Of a DNA stretch of 64,000 bases, positions 24,606 to 32,589 are shown piece after piece; the stretch's first letter is position 1; every line of letters starts with the position of its first letter. The DNA lies in assembly GCA_031296915.1 (NCBI GenBank), contig JAVDPC010000009.1:147891-211890 (forward strand), in the 5' to 3' direction. The position numbers were made by a program, and so were the translations under genes. The notes under the pieces are model-generated. The model had not been told where the DNA came from, ran no database searches, and saw only the letters and a list, made by a program, of their open reading frames with translations. This stretch comes from Cerasicoccus frondis. GTDB lineage: Bacteria > Verrucomicrobiota > Verrucomicrobiia > Opitutales > Cerasicoccaceae.

Positions 24606-26903
24606 ATGGCACACACTCACAACCTTGGGTTCCCTCGGATCGGAACCAAACGTGAACTTAAATTCGCGCTTGAGTCTTATTGGAAGGGACAATCCTCCCA
24701 GCATGACCTCCAAGCAGTCGGCGCTGATTTGCGCCGCGAAAACTGGCGCGAGCAAGCGAACTTAGACTGGGCGCCTGTCGGCGACTTTTCCTATTATGAT
24801 CAGATGCTCGACATGAGTTTCACGCTGGGCAACTTACCCAAACGCGCACGCGGTTTTGAGGGTAACGAGCTAGACAATTACTTTCGCGTTGCACGCGGTC
24901 GCTCCACAGAGGGCGCCGAATCGAGTGGATGCTGCCATGGCATTGCGGCGGGCGAAATGACCAAGTGGTTCGACACCAACTACCATTACATCGTGCCCGA
25001 GTTCGACGCCGACACCACCTTCCAGCTCAACGCCAGTCGCGTACTGGATCAACTGTTGGAAGCGCAGGCGCAAAACGTCAATGCGAAGCCGGTTATCATT
25101 GGCCCCATCACCTACCTGGCGCTCGGCAAAGCCAAGGATGATTCCGACAAGCTCAACTTGCTAGCATCCCTCCTTCCAGTTTACGCCGAGTTGCTTGGCC
25201 AACTAGCAGATCATGGCGTCGAATGGGTGCAGATCGACGAGCCCATCCTCGTTACCGACCTTGAGGGCTCGTGGAAGGACGCCTTGAAAATCGCCTATCG
25301 CATTTTAAGCGAGGGTAAGGTCAAGCTGCTGCTCGCCACCTACTTTGGGGCATTGCTTGATAACCTACCACTCGTGGCGCAACTACCAGTGGACGGCGTG
25401 CATCTCGACGCCATTAATGCACGCATGGAAGTGAATACGCTAATCGATAAAATTTCCAGCGACCGAGTGATCTCCCTTGGTGTTATTAACGGACGCAACA
25501 TATGGAAAACCGATTTAAACGCCACGCTAGACTGGTTGGAGCCTATCGCACAGCGCCTGGGCAAACGGCTTTGGCTCGCGCCATCCTGCTCGCTGCTTCA
25601 CGTGCCCGTCGATCTCGATAGCGAGCAAACATTCGATCCAGAAATCAAGGAATGGCTCGCCTTTGCAAAGCAGAAACTAAGTGAACTGAATCTCCTTGCA
25701 ACAGCTCTCAACGAAGGCCGCAACGCCGTTCGCGCAGAACTCGACGAGAACCAGAAAGCGATCAACACCCGGCGCCAATCGCCCCGCGTGCACAATCCCG
25801 CCGTGCAAACCGCTTTGTCCAAAATCGATGCGCAACTCGGCCAGCGCCAGAGTCCGTATCCACAGCGCGCGGCTGTCCAGCGCACCTTGCTCAATCTCCC
25901 GGAGTATCCCACTACGACGATTGGCTCGTTTCCGCAGACCAAGGAAATCCGTCAAACACGTAGCCAGTATAAAAAAGGAGCGATCGATGCCGACGCCTAC
26001 CGACAGGCCATGCGCGAGGAGGTTGCACATTGTGTCCGTGAACAGGAATCCCTCGGCCTCGACGTCCTCGTACACGGAGAACCCGAGCGTAATGACATGG
26101 TGGAATACTTCGGCGAGCAGCTAGAAGGTTACACGTTCAGCCAGTTCGGCTGGGTGCAATCCTACGGCTCCCGCTGCGTCAAACCGCCCATTCTCTTTGG
26201 CGACATTACGCGCCCGAAGCCGATGACGGTCGATTGGATCACCTACGCGCAATCGCTAACCGATAAGCCGCTGAAAGGCATGATCACCGGCCCGGTCACC
26301 ATCCTCAACTGGTCCTTTGTGCGCGACGACCAGGCACGCTCGACTTCCTGTTATCAGCTAGCCCTCGCCATACGCGAAGAAGTACTGGACTTGGAACGCG
26401 CCGGCGTTCGCATTATCCAGATTGACGAAGCCGCCCTGCGCGAAGGCCTGCCGTTGCGTAAATCCCAGTGGCAGACCTATCTGAACTGGGCTGTCGAGTC
26501 GTTCCGCATCACCGGCAACGGCGTCTCCGACGGGACACAAATCCACACGCACATGTGCTACTCGGAGTTTAACGACATTATCGCCTCTATCGCTAGTATG
26601 GACGCCGATGTCATTACCATCGAAACCTCCCGCTCCGACATGGAGTTACTCGACGCCTTCGATGACTTCAACTATCCGAACGAGATCGGCCCAGGCGTTT
26701 ACGACATCCACTCACCCAACATTTCTTCGGTGGAAAACATCGTCTCACTGATGCAAAAAGCAGCCGAGCGTATTCCGCCGGAACGCCTTTGGGTCAACCC
26801 CGACTGCGGACTCAAAACCCGACAATGGAGCGAAGTCATCCCAGCATTAACGAATATGGTCACCGCCGCCAAAGAACTACGCGCCAACGTCTGTGTTCGG
26901 TAA
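24606..26903 (+). CDS. metE: Cobalamin-independent methionine synthase
   Basis: Transfers a methyl group from 5-methyltetrahydropteroyl-triglutamate to homocysteine without B12. The full-length protein of 765 residues has the two-barrel architecture: N-terminal half starting [20 protein letters not shown]-terminal catalytic half from [15 protein letters not shown]. Zinc ligands are visible in [11 protein letters not shown] and NPDCGLKTR. Co-location with a B12 riboswitch upstream makes sense, as B12 supply decides whether MetE is needed. metE itself has no riboswitch in its 119-bp upstream region, so MetR is the likely controller. Confidence 0.97.
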   Translation: MAHTHNLGFPRIGTKRELKFALESYWKGQSSQHDLQAVGADLRRENWREQANLDWAPVGDFSYYDQMLDMSFTLGNLPKRARGFEGNELDNYFRVARGRSTEGAESSGCCHGIAAGEMTKWFDTNYHYIVPEFDADTTFQLNASRVLDQLLEAQAQNVNAKPVIIGPITYLALGKAKDDSDKLNLLASLLPVYAELLGQLADHGVEWVQIDEPILVTDLEGSWKDALKIAYRILSEGKVKLLLATYFGALLDNLPLVAQLPVDGVHLDAINARMEVNTLIDKISSDRVISLGVINGRNIWKTDLNATLDWLEPIAQRLGKRLWLAPSCSLLHVPVDLDSEQTFDPEIKEWLAFAKQKLSELNLLATALNEGRNAVRAELDENQKAINTRRQSPRVHNPAVQTALSKIDAQLGQRQSPYPQRAAVQRTLLNLPEYPTTTIGSFPQTKEIRQTRSQYKKGAIDADAYRQAMREEVAHCVREQESLGLDVLVHGEPERNDMVEYFGEQLEGYTFSQFGWVQSYGSRCVKPPILFGDITRPKPMTVDWITYAQSLTDKPLKGMITGPVTILNWSFVRDDQARSTSCYQLALAIREEVLDLERAGVRIIQIDEAALREGLPLRKSQWQTYLNWAVESFRITGNGVSDGTQIHTHMCYSEFNDIIASIASMDADVITIETSRSDMELLDAFDDFNYPNEIGPGVYDIHSPNISSVENIVSLMQKAAERIPPERLWVNPDCGLKTRQWSEVIPALTNMVTAAKELRANVCVR

Positions 26904-26927
26904 TTGCCATCCATATTTATTCCCCTC

Positions 26928-26952
26928 AAGCCCCGGTCATAAACCGGGGCTT
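26928..26952 (+). terminator. Rho-independent terminator of metE
   Basis: Perfect 10-bp stem AAGCCCCGGT / ACCGGGGCTT with a 5-nt loop, 25 bp after the stop. The following tract GTTCGTTT is only moderately T-rich. Confidence 0.85.
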
Positions 26953-27012
26953 GTTCGTTTAGTTGGAGACGAAGACTGCTAGTCGTCCGACGAAGTCAGC
27001 GCGTTGAGATCA

Positions 27013-27100
27013 TGCTAAGTAATGACACAGACAATGCTAAGCCTTAGCACTGCCGCTGCTAAGTAATGACACAGGCCGTGCTAAGGAATGACATAGGCGG
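27013..27100. repeat. Four-unit 22-bp direct repeat array
   Basis: TGCTAAG occurs at 27013, 27035, 27057 and 27079, exactly 22 bp apart. Units 1, 3 and 4 continue with nearly the same sequence (TGCTAAGTAATGACACAG, with two changes in unit 4). Unit 2 instead contains an inverted copy (TGCTAAG-C-CTTAGCA). There are no unique spacers, so it is not CRISPR. Iteron-like binding sites, or the multiple terminal repeats of a lost IS21-type element, are possible explanations. Confidence 0.7.
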
Positions 27101-27246
27101 CGCCAAAGGCTTGGGCAAGGCGAATTGAGCATTTTCAAGGAACCGTTGCCACGACGTCAACGCTGTCCTAAATGGCGCCCCCTATAGCATGTTGAGTCGC
27201 ATCTCTACCGAATTGATGATTAACCGGGAACGTGGCGCAAGAGGGG
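27101..27246. other. Gene-poor stretch next to the 22-bp array
   Basis: About 150 bp without an ORF of note or a clear inverted repeat, between the array and the small excisionase-like gene. It may be decayed mobile-element sequence. Confidence 0.35.
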
Positions 27247-27423
27247 CTAGTCATGGGCAACGTCGTAGCGGACGCAGCGCCGTGAGATACGGGCGCGCTT
27301 GATGCCCAGCTTGTCCAGGACCCTGCGATCCTTGATTGAAAATGCTTCGCACAGCTCGTCGGCGGTCGCCCAGCGTGGCAGGTTATTTTGCGTGTGGGTT
27401 GGTATAGTTGCGTGTTGATCCAT
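27247..27423 (-). CDS. Small excisionase/MerR-type helix-turn-helix protein (58 aa)
   Basis: An ATG-started frame of 58 residues. The core LPRWATADELCEAFSIKDRR, followed by VLDKLGIKRARISRRCVRYD, has the spacing of small winged-helix DNA-binding proteins of the excisionase/AlpA or MerR N-terminal type, where the last part (RRCVRYD) acts as the wing. Such proteins are typical of phages and integrative elements. It sits between the 22-bp array and a tRNA gene, a common integration target. No integrase is next to it, so it may be a remnant. Confidence 0.55.
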   Translation of the reverse strand: MDQHATIPTHTQNNLPRWATADELCEAFSIKDRRVLDKLGIKRARISRRCVRYDVAHD

Positions 27424-27594
27424 GCCTTATTATCTAGGACCCGCCACCTAAGGTGAAAATTTCCGCAACGGACATCAAATTTATTGGGGGAAAATTGCTG
27501 TTTTTGCGGTTTATACCAGCGGTTCTACCCTATTTAGCACATCTGCAGCCACACAAAAAAATCACCTAAACAGCCAACTAACAACGCCTTAAAA
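27424..27594. other. Intergenic region between the HTH gene and tRNA-Arg
   Basis: 170 bp, A+T-richer than its surroundings, with no ORF or tRNA 3'-end duplication that I can see. It should hold the promoter of the minus-strand HTH gene. Confidence 0.4.
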
Positions 27595-27670
27595 TGGCAG
27601 GGAAGCCGGGATTCGAACCCGGAACCAACGGTTTAGAAAACCGCTGCTCTATCCATTGAGCTACTCCCCC
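27595..27670 (-). tRNA. tRNA-Arg (anticodon UCU)
   Basis: A complete cloverleaf can be drawn on the minus strand. The acceptor stem is GGGGGAG/CTTCCCT with encoded CCA, the D-arm contains AGCTCAATGGATAGAGC, the anticodon stem is GCGGT/ACCGT with loop TTTCTAA (anticodon TCT), and the T-arm is CCGGG-TTCGAAT-CCCGG. It decodes AGA/AGG arginine codons. Confidence 0.96.
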
Positions 27671-27811
27671 AAGGTATTGAAAATATTCAACCTGCAGCGC
27701 ATGGGCACGCTGCCATCATTCGATAGCGGGTAATATGTGGGTGCCTTAATTAACGGCAAGCAAATCTGCAACGAGGAACGATTAACCGGCAACACTCTCC
27801 TTCCAACAGCA

Positions 27812-28252
27812 TCATGCGCGGCAGTCAGCGCAGACTCCATAAAGTTCCAAGCGATGCGATACGTCCGCGTATCCCATTTGGTGGGCAGCAGCCTCGAATG
27901 GAGCGACTGCGCATTCGCTTAAGCAATCAATTTTTCCGCATTGCCGACAAATTACGTGATGATGATGCCCATGCTCAGCGTCGATCAATTCATACAGCGC
28001 CTTCCCCTGCTCATTGCGCACAACCTGCACGACGCCAAGGTCCACAAAGGCGTCCAAACAGCGATAAAGCGTCACCAAGTCAAAGCTCTTGCGGCCCAGT
28101 TTGCCGTGTATCGCCTCGATGGATAAAGGCAGTCCGGCTTCATATAACACAGTCGCTAAACGCTTGCGAGTCGCGGTTACGCGCATGCCTCGATCGCGCA
28201 ATTTATCAAGAACTCCCGATATGGATAATGCGTGGTGATGGTGATGTGACAC
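27812..28252 (-). CDS. Fur-family metalloregulator, Zur-like
   Basis: Protein of 146 residues with a winged-helix DNA-binding domain (GMRVTATRKRLATVLYEAG, then FDLVTLYRCLDAFVDLGVVQ) and a dimerisation domain. The metal-site residues include HGHHHHVICRQCGK, DCLSEC and a final CADC. Two Cys-x2-Cys pairs form the structural zinc site. The N-terminus starts with five consecutive His residues, which is unusual. Zinc sensing (Zur) is the best guess from the Cys pattern, but Fur or PerR cannot be excluded. It lies downstream of bioC in the same direction, 62 bp away. Confidence 0.8.
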   Translation of the reverse strand: MSHHHHHALSISGVLDKLRDRGMRVTATRKRLATVLYEAGLPLSIEAIHGKLGRKSFDLVTLYRCLDAFVDLGVVQVVRNEQGKALYELIDAEHGHHHHVICRQCGKIDCLSECAVAPFEAAAHQMGYADVSHRLELYGVCADCRA

Positions 28253-28314
28253 AATTCAAATATTACCGCTCACGCGCAGCTTCTGGCAAGCCGTCAGGGT
28301 AAGAAATTACAATT

Positions 28315-29040
28315 CTAGGACACCACCTGCACACGGCAAAAAGTCCAACTTGCATACACGCCGCCTCCTTCTGCGAAATGCAGTCGATCATACTCCCTAA
28401 TCAGCCTCCGTAAACCAGAACCAGTGATTTGACTACGGCTCACCGCACCAACTCCATGCAAGCTACGCATAAAGTCGAGTGCGCTTGCATAACGAAATGA
28501 ACGATCTTCAACCTCGAAACGCTCCACCGCCCATCCGGCATTATGGAATGCGTTTCGCCACTCCTCCGCGTTTAACCAGGTAAGTGGTGAAGCCACTTCT
28601 CCCTGCAGGGCGCGGAGCTCTTGCAAAGTGGGGTCGATGTAAAACCCGTGCAACATGCGCGCCCCTTTAGGCAGTTGGTGGCGCCATAAGCCCAATACGC
28701 GAGTCGGGTCTGGACACCACTGCATCAAACTGGAGGACATCACGAAACCCACCGTATGATTCAACCCTACACCGGTCCAGGCATTGCCCTCGCGCCAAAT
28801 CGCATTGGGCGCTGAAGCGCGCCCCAATTCCACCATTCTCGGAGCCAAATCCATTGCGACTAACTCCATAAAAGAGCCAACTGCATGATGGGTAAATATC
28901 CCCTCGCCAGCGCCATACTCCAACGCGCGACAATTGGCGCACAAGCCAGGGTCTAACCATTCGGCCAACCAAGCAGCCATCTCGCGCTGGACATCTGCGT
29001 GTAGTGCATAACAGTGCGCCTTTTCGTTAAAACGCATCAT
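28315..29040 (-). CDS. bioC: BioC-like malonyl-ACP O-methyltransferase
   Basis: Class I methyltransferase of 241 residues at the end of the biotin operon. It begins FNEKAHCYALHADVQREMAA, as BioC proteins do, then the SAM loop ALEYGAGEGIF and MSSSLMQWCPDP. BioC methylates malonyl-ACP so that fatty-acid synthesis can build the pimeloyl chain. Its start overlaps the upstream esterase gene by 4 bp, showing coupling. Sequence divergence is considerable, so context carries much of the assignment. Confidence 0.82.
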   Translation of the reverse strand: MMRFNEKAHCYALHADVQREMAAWLAEWLDPGLCANCRALEYGAGEGIFTHHAVGSFMELVAMDLAPRMVELGRASAPNAIWREGNAWTGVGLNHTVGFVMSSSLMQWCPDPTRVLGLWRHQLPKGARMLHGFYIDPTLQELRALQGEVASPLTWLNAEEWRNAFHNAGWAVERFEVEDRSFRYASALDFMRSLHGVGAVSRSQITGSGLRRLIREYDRLHFAEGGGVYASWTFCRVQVVS

Positions 29041-29645
29041 GCCGCAAGCCCCTTGATTAAGTTTCTAAAGTCGTGCCCGGCGTCAGGAATGATCAAACAT
29101 TCTGGCCAAAGTTGCTGCAACTGCGCCCCATTGAGCAAAGCATCACTCTCGCCGACACAAGCATGTAAGTGCCCCCCTCGCCAAATGTCCAAACCCGGTT
29201 CAGCCAATTGCTGGATCCCCCAGATCAAGTCATCCACTTGATAGGGCAATTCAGATTTCACGCACATTCTAAGACCAGCAAATTCATAAAAGTCGTTCAC
29301 TGCAGCAACAGGATCATGCCTGAGCCAGCGAAGGAGCACCCTTAAACGCCGTCCATCAACTCGCCCTCCCTTCAAAGCCGAAAGCTTCAAATCTAAAATA
29401 GGGGCCAGCAACATCGTCGATACAATCGGCAATTTCGCTTGCTCTCGCAACATGAGAAACGCTCCCAGGGAATAACCACCCAAACGCTCAACGTTTGCTG
29501 CGTCCATCAACTCAATTAACTTTGTAATACAAAGCTTACCAGGATAAAGCACCACGTGCTGATATTCTGGCCAGCGCTCGGAAAACGACTGTCGTTGAAT
29601 TTCGGGGCAAAGCCCCCAGCCTCCAACCCAAAGCCAACGTTTCAT
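29037..29645 (-). CDS. BioG/BioH-type alpha/beta-hydrolase (pimeloyl-ACP methyl ester esterase)
   Basis: Protein of 202 residues with a short alpha/beta-hydrolase fold. The nucleophile elbow is GGYSLGAFL (about residues 57-65), and the last catalytic His is in PDAGHDF near the C-terminus. The position between bioF and bioC in a biotin operon, with 4-bp overlaps on both sides, points to the esterase that removes the methyl group after pimeloyl-ACP methyl ester is made. Several non-homologous esterases fill this step; I cannot decide between BioG, BioH or another type. It carries one intragenic palindrome. Confidence 0.75.
   Translation of the reverse strand: MKRWLWVGGWGLCPEIQRQSFSERWPEYQHVVLYPGKLCITKLIELMDAANVERLGGYSLGAFLMLREQAKLPIVSTMLLAPILDLKLSALKGGRVDGRRLRVLLRWLRHDPVAAVNDFYEFAGLRMCVKSELPYQVDDLIWGIQQLAEPGLDIWRGGHLHACVGESDALLNGAQLQQLWPECLIIPDAGHDFRNLIKGLAA
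29519..29535. repeat. Intragenic palindrome copy 5 (ACTTTGT-AAT-ACAAAGC)
   Basis: In the esterase gene of the biotin operon. It is the only copy read in the third frame (L-C-I-T-K on the coding strand). Confidence 0.75.
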
Positions 29646-30784
29646 GTTAAAGCTTCCTTGACCGCCTGGATGAGGCGGGCGGTATCGTCCACTGTCAATT
29701 GGGCATTTAACGAAATGCGTAAGCGACTACTACCAGTGGGCACGGTTGGAGGGCGCACCGCGCCGACTCGAAAGCCGTGCTGTTCTAACGTTTCCGCCGC
29801 TTTCATTGTCTTATCAGTATCCCCCACCACAACGGGAATGATCGGAGAATCCCCATCTGGCGCGTGCTTGATCAGTTGACGCAACTCACGGGAACGTTGC
29901 CGCCACACACTACGCTCAGCACTCATAGACGCGGCAAGGTCGATCGCTTTATTGGCCGCCGCCGCACAACCCGGCGCCAAATAAGTCGAGTAAATGAACT
30001 CACCCGCAAAATTAATCAGGTAATCGCGCAAACTTACTTTGTGAAACAAAGTATAAGCGCCCATCGAACCAAGCCCCTTCCCCAAGGTGCCAACCAAAAC
30101 ATCGACGCAATCCTTGACGCCGTTTTCCTCAACGAGACCACTTCCCCGCTCGCCATACCAACCAACAGCGTGCGCTTCATCCACGATCCATACAAAGTTA
30201 AATCGCTCCTTCAAATCGGCAATTGCCTTGAGATCAGGATAATCGCCATCCATGGAAAATACGGATTCCGTAACAACGAAGATCGTTCGCGCCTCACCCT
30301 CGTGCAGCGTGAGAAGCTCGGCAAGGTGACTGACATCGAGATGACGATAACGTTGCAAACGCGCTCCCGACCTCAAGACGCCCTCAACCATGCTCGCGTG
30401 TATCAGCCGGTCCGCCAACACAAGGTCTCCTCGTTGCGGTAGACGTCCCAGCAAAGCCTGATTCACCGCATAGCCGGAATTCCAGACGAGACCATGCTCA
30501 AAACCAGTCCACGCTGCGAGCTTCTGCTCTAGCTCGGCATGCGCATCAGTGTAACCTGAAATCAACGGCGAAGCAGAGGCAGAGGCGCCCCACTTTGCCG
30601 TTGCTGCTTGCGCCGCCTCGATCACCTCCGGATGTTGCGCCAATCGCAAATAGTCGTTATTGGATAAATCGATGGTTGGCGCGAGAGCGCTACGCGGGGT
30701 CAACGTGCGTCGCAACCCCTTATCAGAACGCTCGGACAACGCCGCATCTACTCGATCCCAAAACTGGCTGGTCACTTCAACCAT
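29642..30784 (-). CDS. bioF: 8-amino-7-oxononanoate synthase
   Basis: PLP-dependent alpha-oxoamine synthase of 380 residues that condenses pimeloyl-ACP with alanine. Typical blocks are NDYLRLAQHPEVIEAA, SASPLISGYTDAHAELEQKL, VDEAHAVGWYGERGSGL, and the PLP lysine in VGTLGKGLGSMGAY. It overlaps bioD by 13 bp and the downstream esterase by 4 bp. The stretch TLFHKV after the active-site lysine is encoded by an intragenic palindrome. Confidence 0.96.
   Translation of the reverse strand: MVEVTSQFWDRVDAALSERSDKGLRRTLTPRSALAPTIDLSNNDYLRLAQHPEVIEAAQAATAKWGASASASPLISGYTDAHAELEQKLAAWTGFEHGLVWNSGYAVNQALLGRLPQRGDLVLADRLIHASMVEGVLRSGARLQRYRHLDVSHLAELLTLHEGEARTIFVVTESVFSMDGDYPDLKAIADLKERFNFVWIVDEAHAVGWYGERGSGLVEENGVKDCVDVLVGTLGKGLGSMGAYTLFHKVSLRDYLINFAGEFIYSTYLAPGCAAAANKAIDLAASMSAERSVWRQRSRELRQLIKHAPDGDSPIIPVVVGDTDKTMKAAETLEQHGFRVGAVRPPTVPTGSSRLRISLNAQLTVDDTARLIQAVKEALT
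30036..30052. repeat. Intragenic palindrome copy 6 (ACTTTGT-GAA-ACAAAGT)
   Basis: Perfect arms; within bioF, read as T-L-F-H-K-V shortly after the PLP lysine region. Confidence 0.85.
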
Positions 30785-31440
30785 GGGGCCTCCAGCTTAC
30801 GCGGCAATTCCATGCCATAATCCTGCACCGCCCACAGAGGAAAAGCCAATTGGGTCAGCACGTCCTGATTGATCAGGCGTATTTCCGCCGCTGCATCTGC
30901 CTGAGCCTCGTTCAGCCACCAACCAGCCGGTAGTCCCTTGGCGCCTGCATAGTGCGCCAATAAGCGAGCCTGATTAATAGCGCCCAACCGGTCCCCCACA
31001 ACCAACACCACGTAGTCAGCTTTGATTGCGATGGCGAAGTCAGCCCAATCACGTGGCGTGGCGCCAGCTTCCAAAGGAACACTGAGCCCACCAGCGCCCT
31101 CGACGATGCGCCAGCCGTCATCAGGCAAATCGTTAACCGCATTCACTAAAACATCAAATCGAAGCTCTTCGCCATCCTGTTGCGCCGCTTCCACCGGAGC
31201 CATCGGCTTCGAATATCTGCGCAAGGTCTGTGTCGATACTTTGCATTCCAAAGTTACTTTGTCTTGCAAAGCTTGGCTCACAAATTCCGCATCACCAAAG
31301 CCACCTTGCGCCACCCCGGTTTCCACCGGCTTCACCAAATGCACTGCCTGCCCCTGCCCGACCAACAAACGGGCAATGGAGGCCGCCACCCACGTCTTAC
31401 CGACGCCGGTGTCATTTGCACTGATGAAGATTGTCGGCAT
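30772..31440 (-). CDS. bioD: Dethiobiotin synthetase
   Basis: ATP-dependent enzyme of 222 residues that closes the ureido ring of dethiobiotin. The P-loop ISANDTGVGKTWVAA is at residues 6-20, followed by LVKPVETG and VEGAGGLSVPL. The segment ALQDKVTLECKV is encoded by two palindromes placed in tandem with an 18-bp period. It starts 6 bp after bioB ends and overlaps bioF. Confidence 0.96.
   Translation of the reverse strand: MPTIFISANDTGVGKTWVAASIARLLVGQGQAVHLVKPVETGVAQGGFGDAEFVSQALQDKVTLECKVSTQTLRRYSKPMAPVEAAQQDGEELRFDVLVNAVNDLPDDGWRIVEGAGGLSVPLEAGATPRDWADFAIAIKADYVVLVVGDRLGAINQARLLAHYAGAKGLPAGWWLNEAQADAAAEIRLINQDVLTQLAFPLWAVQDYGMELPRKLEAPWLK
31238..31254. repeat. Intragenic palindrome copy 7 (ACTTTGC-ATT-CCAAAGT)
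   Basis: First of a tandem pair in bioD; one mismatch in one arm. On the coding strand it reads T-L-E-C-K-V. Confidence 0.8.
31256..31272. repeat. Intragenic palindrome copy 8 (ACTTTGT-CTT-GCAAAGC)
   Basis: Second of the tandem pair in bioD, exactly 18 bp from copy 7. On the coding strand it reads A-L-Q-D-K-V, identical to copy 2 in the MurQ-like gene. Confidence 0.85.
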
Positions 31441-31446
31441 CGCTCG

Positions 31447-32562
31447 TTAAGCCTTAGTGCTTTCGACCGGCTCCGCTTCTGCGTGATCGTGGTCGCAGTC
31501 GCCTTCACATGCATGCGCCCAGTATGGCGCGCCTTCTTCAAGATGCTCAGCAAACGGATCTTCGTGGTGGTGGTCGTGCGAAGGCACCGCAGCTTCACCA
31601 TCAGCCGCAGCATGAATGGCGCGCGCATCGTCTGGGTTCAGCGGATGTAAACCTAGCTTGTCCAGCAGCTTGCGGTCATCGGTTGCACTTGGGTTTGCGG
31701 TCGTCAAAAGTTTGTCCCCAAGGAAGATACTGTTCGCGCCAGCTAAGTAACACAGCGCCTGCATTTCGTCGTTCATCTCCGTGCGACCGGCAGACAGGCG
31801 AACCATCGCTTTGGGCATAATAATGCGCGCGGTGGCGATCATCCGCACAAACTCGAAGCTATCGACAAACTTCTGATCCTGGAGCGGTGTGCCCTTCACG
31901 GCGACGAGTGCATTAATCGGCACGGAGTCCGGCTGCGGGTCCATGCTGGCCAACTCAAGCAATAACTTGAGACGGTCTTCGATGCTTTCGCCCATTCCAA
32001 GAATCCCACCGCTGCACACTTCCATACCTGCATCACGAACATTTTGAATCGTCTGCAAGCGGTCATCGTAACTGCGCGTGGTGATAATTTTGCAATAGTA
32101 CTCACGCGAAGTGTCGAGGTTGTGATTGTAAACATCGCAGCCTGCTTCCTTAAGACGCTTGGCCTGCGCGGCGTCGAGCATGCCCAACGTGCAGCAGACC
32201 TCGAGGCCGATCTCCTTAACGCCCTTCACAGTCTCAACAATGTTGTCGAATTGCTTGGTGTTGTAAACACGACGCCAGGCGGCGCCCATGCAAAAGCGAG
32301 AAGCTCCGCCAGCCTTGGCAGCCTCTGCATCCTTAAGAATGGTCGGCGTATCGAGCAGCACCTCGGGCTCGACAAAGGTCTTGTTATGCGCGGACTGTGG
32401 ACAGTAAGCGCAGTCCTCGGAACAACGGCCGGTCTTAATTGACTTGAGCGTGCAAAGTTGAACGCCAGCCGGATCTTGATATTTTTGGTGAACCTGCTGA
32501 GCCCGGAATATGAGCGTTGTAATTGGCAGGTTGTAGATGTCGCGTATTTCGTCGAGTGTCAT
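31447..32562 (-). CDS. bioB: Biotin synthase with His/Asp-rich C-terminal tail
   Basis: Radical SAM enzyme of 371 residues that inserts sulfur into dethiobiotin. The [4Fe-4S] motif is CSEDCAYC at residues 47-54, and the second cluster's Cys and Arg ligands are in the later blocks (VCCTLGML, CSGGILGMGE, MVRLSAGR). The catalytic part ends near residue 325. It is followed by an unusual tail with HDHHHEDPFAEHLE, a Cys pair (ACEGDC) and DHDHAEAE, likely a metal-binding extension. Most BioB proteins end without such a tail. It is second in the operon, 27 bp after bioA. Confidence 0.95.
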   Translation of the reverse strand: MTLDEIRDIYNLPITTLIFRAQQVHQKYQDPAGVQLCTLKSIKTGRCSEDCAYCPQSAHNKTFVEPEVLLDTPTILKDAEAAKAGGASRFCMGAAWRRVYNTKQFDNIVETVKGVKEIGLEVCCTLGMLDAAQAKRLKEAGCDVYNHNLDTSREYYCKIITTRSYDDRLQTIQNVRDAGMEVCSGGILGMGESIEDRLKLLLELASMDPQPDSVPINALVAVKGTPLQDQKFVDSFEFVRMIATARIIMPKAMVRLSAGRTEMNDEMQALCYLAGANSIFLGDKLLTTANPSATDDRKLLDKLGLHPLNPDDARAIHAAADGEAAVPSHDHHHEDPFAEHLEEGAPYWAHACEGDCDHDHAEAEPVESTKA

Positions 32563-32589
32563 GGTGTTGTTGGTTAAAATATTAATGCG

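Noticed and set aside
27013-27100. CRISPR-like array
   Set aside because: Units are contiguous 22-bp repeats without variable spacers, and no cas genes are near.
28600-28625. Half palindrome (ACTTTGCAAG) in bioC
   Set aside because: Only the left arm matches; no right arm at the expected distance.
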